Assembly (NCBI GenBank): GCA_963969595.1
Contig: OZ018411.1
Location: 29,647,445 to 29,711,444, forward strand
Reading direction: 5' to 3'
Origin: Neckera pumila
Taxonomy: Eukaryota > Streptophyta > Bryopsida > Hypnales > Neckeraceae
Length of the DNA: 64,000 bases
The stretch's first letter is position 1. The number at the start of each line of letters is the position of its first letter. Position numbers and translations under genes: made by a program. Positions 61,239 to 64,000 of the stretch are shown piece after piece. The notes under the pieces were generated by a model. The model had not been told where the DNA came from. It worked only from the letters and a program-made list of their open reading frames with translations, and searched no databases.

Positions 61239-62161
61239 CCTCTAAAGGACCATTTGTCCCCTCGGGGGACAATTTGGGTTCGGGTAGGTTCCTACTGTCT
61301 CAATTTGTAGTGATACTTTTTGGAATTTTTTGAAGTTTTGTATTTTTGCAAGAGCTTTGTGAATATATATTTTTTATTTTAATTGATGCCTAGGAGCAAA
61401 AGTTATGGCACAATAAGCAAAAATGGAGTTCGATGGGCAACACAAAAGAAATCATAAAAGAGCAAAATAATTTTTTTTTCAAATTTTTTTTTCAAACATT
61501 ATATTTTCATCTATATGTAAAGCTTTGTTTCATTAAATTTGGACTAATAATGAGAAAATTATGGACAATCTTAGTTTTCCGGGCAATCTAAGAATCTTCT
61601 TGAAAAAATACTTGTAAAATTCATTTTTGAATGCAATTTTTAGAATTTATCAAAAAAATTATTTGATAGGGTTAGATTTTCTTGCTAGAACAATCTCACC
61701 GTTGGGATTATTGTGATTCAATTCCATCTAAAAGCTATAAACAATTTAGTTTTTTCTTCAATCTTGAACCGACCTCTACTTAACAATTTTTTAATGAATG
61801 AAAGTTGAGTGTTTTTTTTCCAAAAAATTTCTTTATAGATTTTCAACTCAACTAATTAACATAAATGAGTAGAAAATAAAAATCAATAGTGCAAAAATTT
61901 GAAGTAAAAATATTCAAAGCCAAAAAATCTAGTCAAGCAAGGTGCAAAAAAACTTGTTTTCTTCACTTTAAATGCATATATCTTCCAATCTACATGGTCA
62001 AAGTTTTTGAAATTTCTTCCACATATTTATATACTAGTCAAGTACAAGATCTTACGGTTGGATATGCAAAAAAAGACAACTTATAAAGTTTTTCTTTCTT
62101 TACAATAGAGATGATAGTTTGAGTGGTTTTTGATACGAAAATCACCTTGGTCCTTTAGGGG
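61239..62161 (+). mobile_element. TTAA/CCCCTAAAG element (group II)
   Basis: Starts CCTCTAAAGGACCATTTGTC and ends ACCTTGGTCCTTTAGGG, with TTAA at 61235-61238 and 62162-62165. 923 bp, colinear with 13136-14028 and the inverse of 18205-19138. Non-coding. Confidence 0.8.
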
Positions 62162-62285
62162 TTAATCACTAAAATACTTAGAATATTGAACCAATAGGTG
62201 CAATATTTTTTTCTATAGTTTAAAGTCATGCATTCAACCTTTTAGGTTAGCAATATCCTTACAAGGTTAAAATTTCAGCTTTTAA

Positions 62286-62847
62286 CTCCTAAAGAACCAA
62301 GTGACCGGTCAACATAAGTAAGAAAATTTGGATAGTTGCACACAAAGTCAATGTTGGTTGGATGTTCACAAAACTTTGACACAAGGTGTGAGCATGTACC
62401 CCCATTGTGAGAAAATCAATTTTTTCTTAGAATGAATGCTCATATAAAAAGCTACACTGCTCAAAAATTTTCAGGCATCTCTAGCAACTTTTAGGTTGCA
62501 TATTCAAAAATTGTCTTCTACTTCTAAAATTTGATTGGTATATAACTAACATGATATATAATGCAACTTTAAAGATATCCCACGTGTAGGGCAAAAGTCT
62601 CATTCTAGGAGAAGTTAAGGTCTACTGAACATCAAACAAGGTTGAAAAGAAGAATTCTTCTAATTTTAAATTTTATTATCTTTCAATTTGTACAATCAAA
62701 GTATCTAAATTGTTTTTTCATGCATTTTTAGAATAGTTTAGTACAAATTTGTATGGTTGAATTTCAAAGAGACTTTTTTTCTCTCTACACTAAATAGTGG
62801 CAATTTTTGATAATTTTTGCCCGAACGGTGACATAGTCTTTTAGGAA
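62286..62847. mobile_element. Shorter TTAA-flanked element
   Basis: Ends are CTCCTAAAGAACCAAGTGAC and the inverse of TTCCTAAAAGACTATGTCAC, with TTAA at 62282-62285 and 62848-62851. 562 bp. The interior is not clearly alignable with groups I-III apart from a few AAATTTTCAGG-type motifs. Confidence 0.6.
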
Positions 62848-62851
62848 TTAA

Positions 62852-63689
62852 CCTCGGAAGGATACTAATCTTTGACTAAGGTAGTCATTCAAAATTGATA
62901 TGATTTTGGAAACAATAGGTGCATTCTTCATTTTTGGCCTCCATGTCCTTACATCATTAAGGGAGAAGCTGAAAGAAAGAGAGAGATAAGAATTGTTGAT
63001 TTATCATTTTGGTTTTGAAAAATAAAGAAGAACACCCATGAAGGTGGAAGACAATTTCACATACTCTTGAAAGTCTTGTATTTTCTTAGAACTTGTCATC
63101 TCTCATCTCTCTAACAATTTGGTAAACAAGAGTTAATGACTATGTCTTTCCAAAATATAAGGGAGGGCTATATAGTTATAGGCTCTAACAAATGAACCTT
63201 TTTCAATACAAAGGGAATATTTTATTGCAAGATGCAAGCTAGCCTTGGTGGCATGAGAACACAAGTTAAATGAACTTGAATTCAATGGTCTATAGATGAA
63301 GAACTTCTATCTACAACATCATTGTTAAAAGGACCATTGCAACAAGCTAAAGACATTATTGACATATTTAGGAAAAACAATTGAAATAATAATTTGATTC
63401 CCTACCAAATGTGAACAACCATGTATACTAGTGTTTTTTTACAAGTACCTTAATTATAGTTTGGAGTGCATCTTCAATATAAATATGTTAGGTGATGTAT
63501 TAAATACAACTTATAAATTTTTTATTTTTGGATTTGAAAATGATCTTGAATAAGTTGCCAAAAATAAATCCAATCCTCGTGATTCATATGAAAAGTCTTA
63601 CATTATATAAATGAAGGTATCAAATCCTTCAATCCCTTGTACTCTTCTAAACAACTAAATCTAAATGTTGCTTTCAAAATTTTTACATT
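62852..63689. other. Intergenic, nothing recognised
   Basis: AT-rich DNA with no supported gene or repeat structure. Confidence 0.5.
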
Positions 63690-64000
63690 AAGGTCATTGC
63701 AAGAAAGGCGGGTCCTATTTGCCGTCATAATGAGAGTGACGTTCTTGTCATCGTCTATAACTTTTGAAGCATAAGCCTTATGAACTTGAAATTTTTATGG
63801 GAGATGTCAAACTTTATGTTAATCAGATCCCTTATTTTTTAGAAATTAAAAAAAATCTTTTTTGTTAATTTGTCACAATGTGCGGTTTAGGGGTTTTTAA
63901 TACGTTAGGAGTCCCCAAATTTAATGATCTGGAGCTGAAATTTTCATGGTCTATTTGCATAGTAGGAAAGCACATTCCTACCAAAGGGAATCTAAAAATA
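63690..64000. mobile_element. Second fold-back family member (partial, runs off the window)
   Basis: Matches the left arm of 29687-30774 from TCATTGCAAGAAAG to ACCAAAGGGAATCTAAAAATA, with substitutions and small indels. The opposite arm, if present, is beyond 64000. Confidence 0.65.

Noticed and set aside
1..64000. CRISPR arrays, tRNA and rRNA genes
   Set aside because: No regularly spaced identical repeats with unique spacers were seen. The tandem repeats here are contiguous minisatellites. No tRNA or rRNA gene was recognised by eye, though a covariance search would be needed to exclude a tRNA.

Overview
The window is eukaryotic nuclear DNA from a land plant. It is AT-rich and gene-poor, with GT-AG introns, a five-exon IQ67-domain (IQD) calmodulin-binding gene (a plant family), Ser-rich transit-peptide-like N termini, plant-type CACTA, Emigrant-like and Tourist-like elements, and Ty1/copia and LINE remnants. 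A non-seed plant (bryophyte or lycophyte) is my guess; the sequence does not settle this.

Left third (1-25.5 kb): a tandem array of three related genes for a TauD/AsnO/VioC-like Fe(II)/2-oxoglutarate oxygenase. Copy A is cut by the window start (last exon only, ends 502). Copy B is complete (exons 5776-6426 and 9285-9863) and keeps the metal-binding HxD, the distal His and the Arg-rich motif. Copy C (21067-23750) is a pseudogene with a 1-base deletion, a nonsense codon and a lost metal-ligand His. Flanking DNA was duplicated with the genes, and the unit after copy B has been inflated by transposons. This duplication gives empty-site comparisons for several insertions.

Middle (25.5-42 kb): a decayed receptor-like-kinase pseudogene (26.4-27.5 kb), a nested-palindrome element (28.5 kb), a 1.1 kb fold-back element (29.7-30.8 kb), several TTAA-flanked elements, and a minus-strand LINE remnant apparently split by one of them. 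I see no intact gene from 27.5 to 44.9 kb.

Right part (42-52 kb): two intact conserved genes, the IQD gene (+, 44933-48488, 553 aa) and a CAAX prenyl protease STE24 (-, 50255-51544, 429 aa, uninterrupted). They converge around a Tourist-like MITE. A 37-bp minisatellite lies just upstream of STE24. From 52 to 64 kb there are repeats and one poorly supported membrane-protein fragment at 57 kb.

The most notable signal is a dispersed family of about 560-1220 bp non-coding elements ending CCCCTAAAG...CTTTAGGGG and flanked by TTAA. About a dozen copies are present. Comparison of array units shows single-TTAA empty sites for two of them, so TTAA is the target duplication. This is the signature of piggyBac-type transposition, which I understand to be unusual in land plants. 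None of the copies encodes a transposase.
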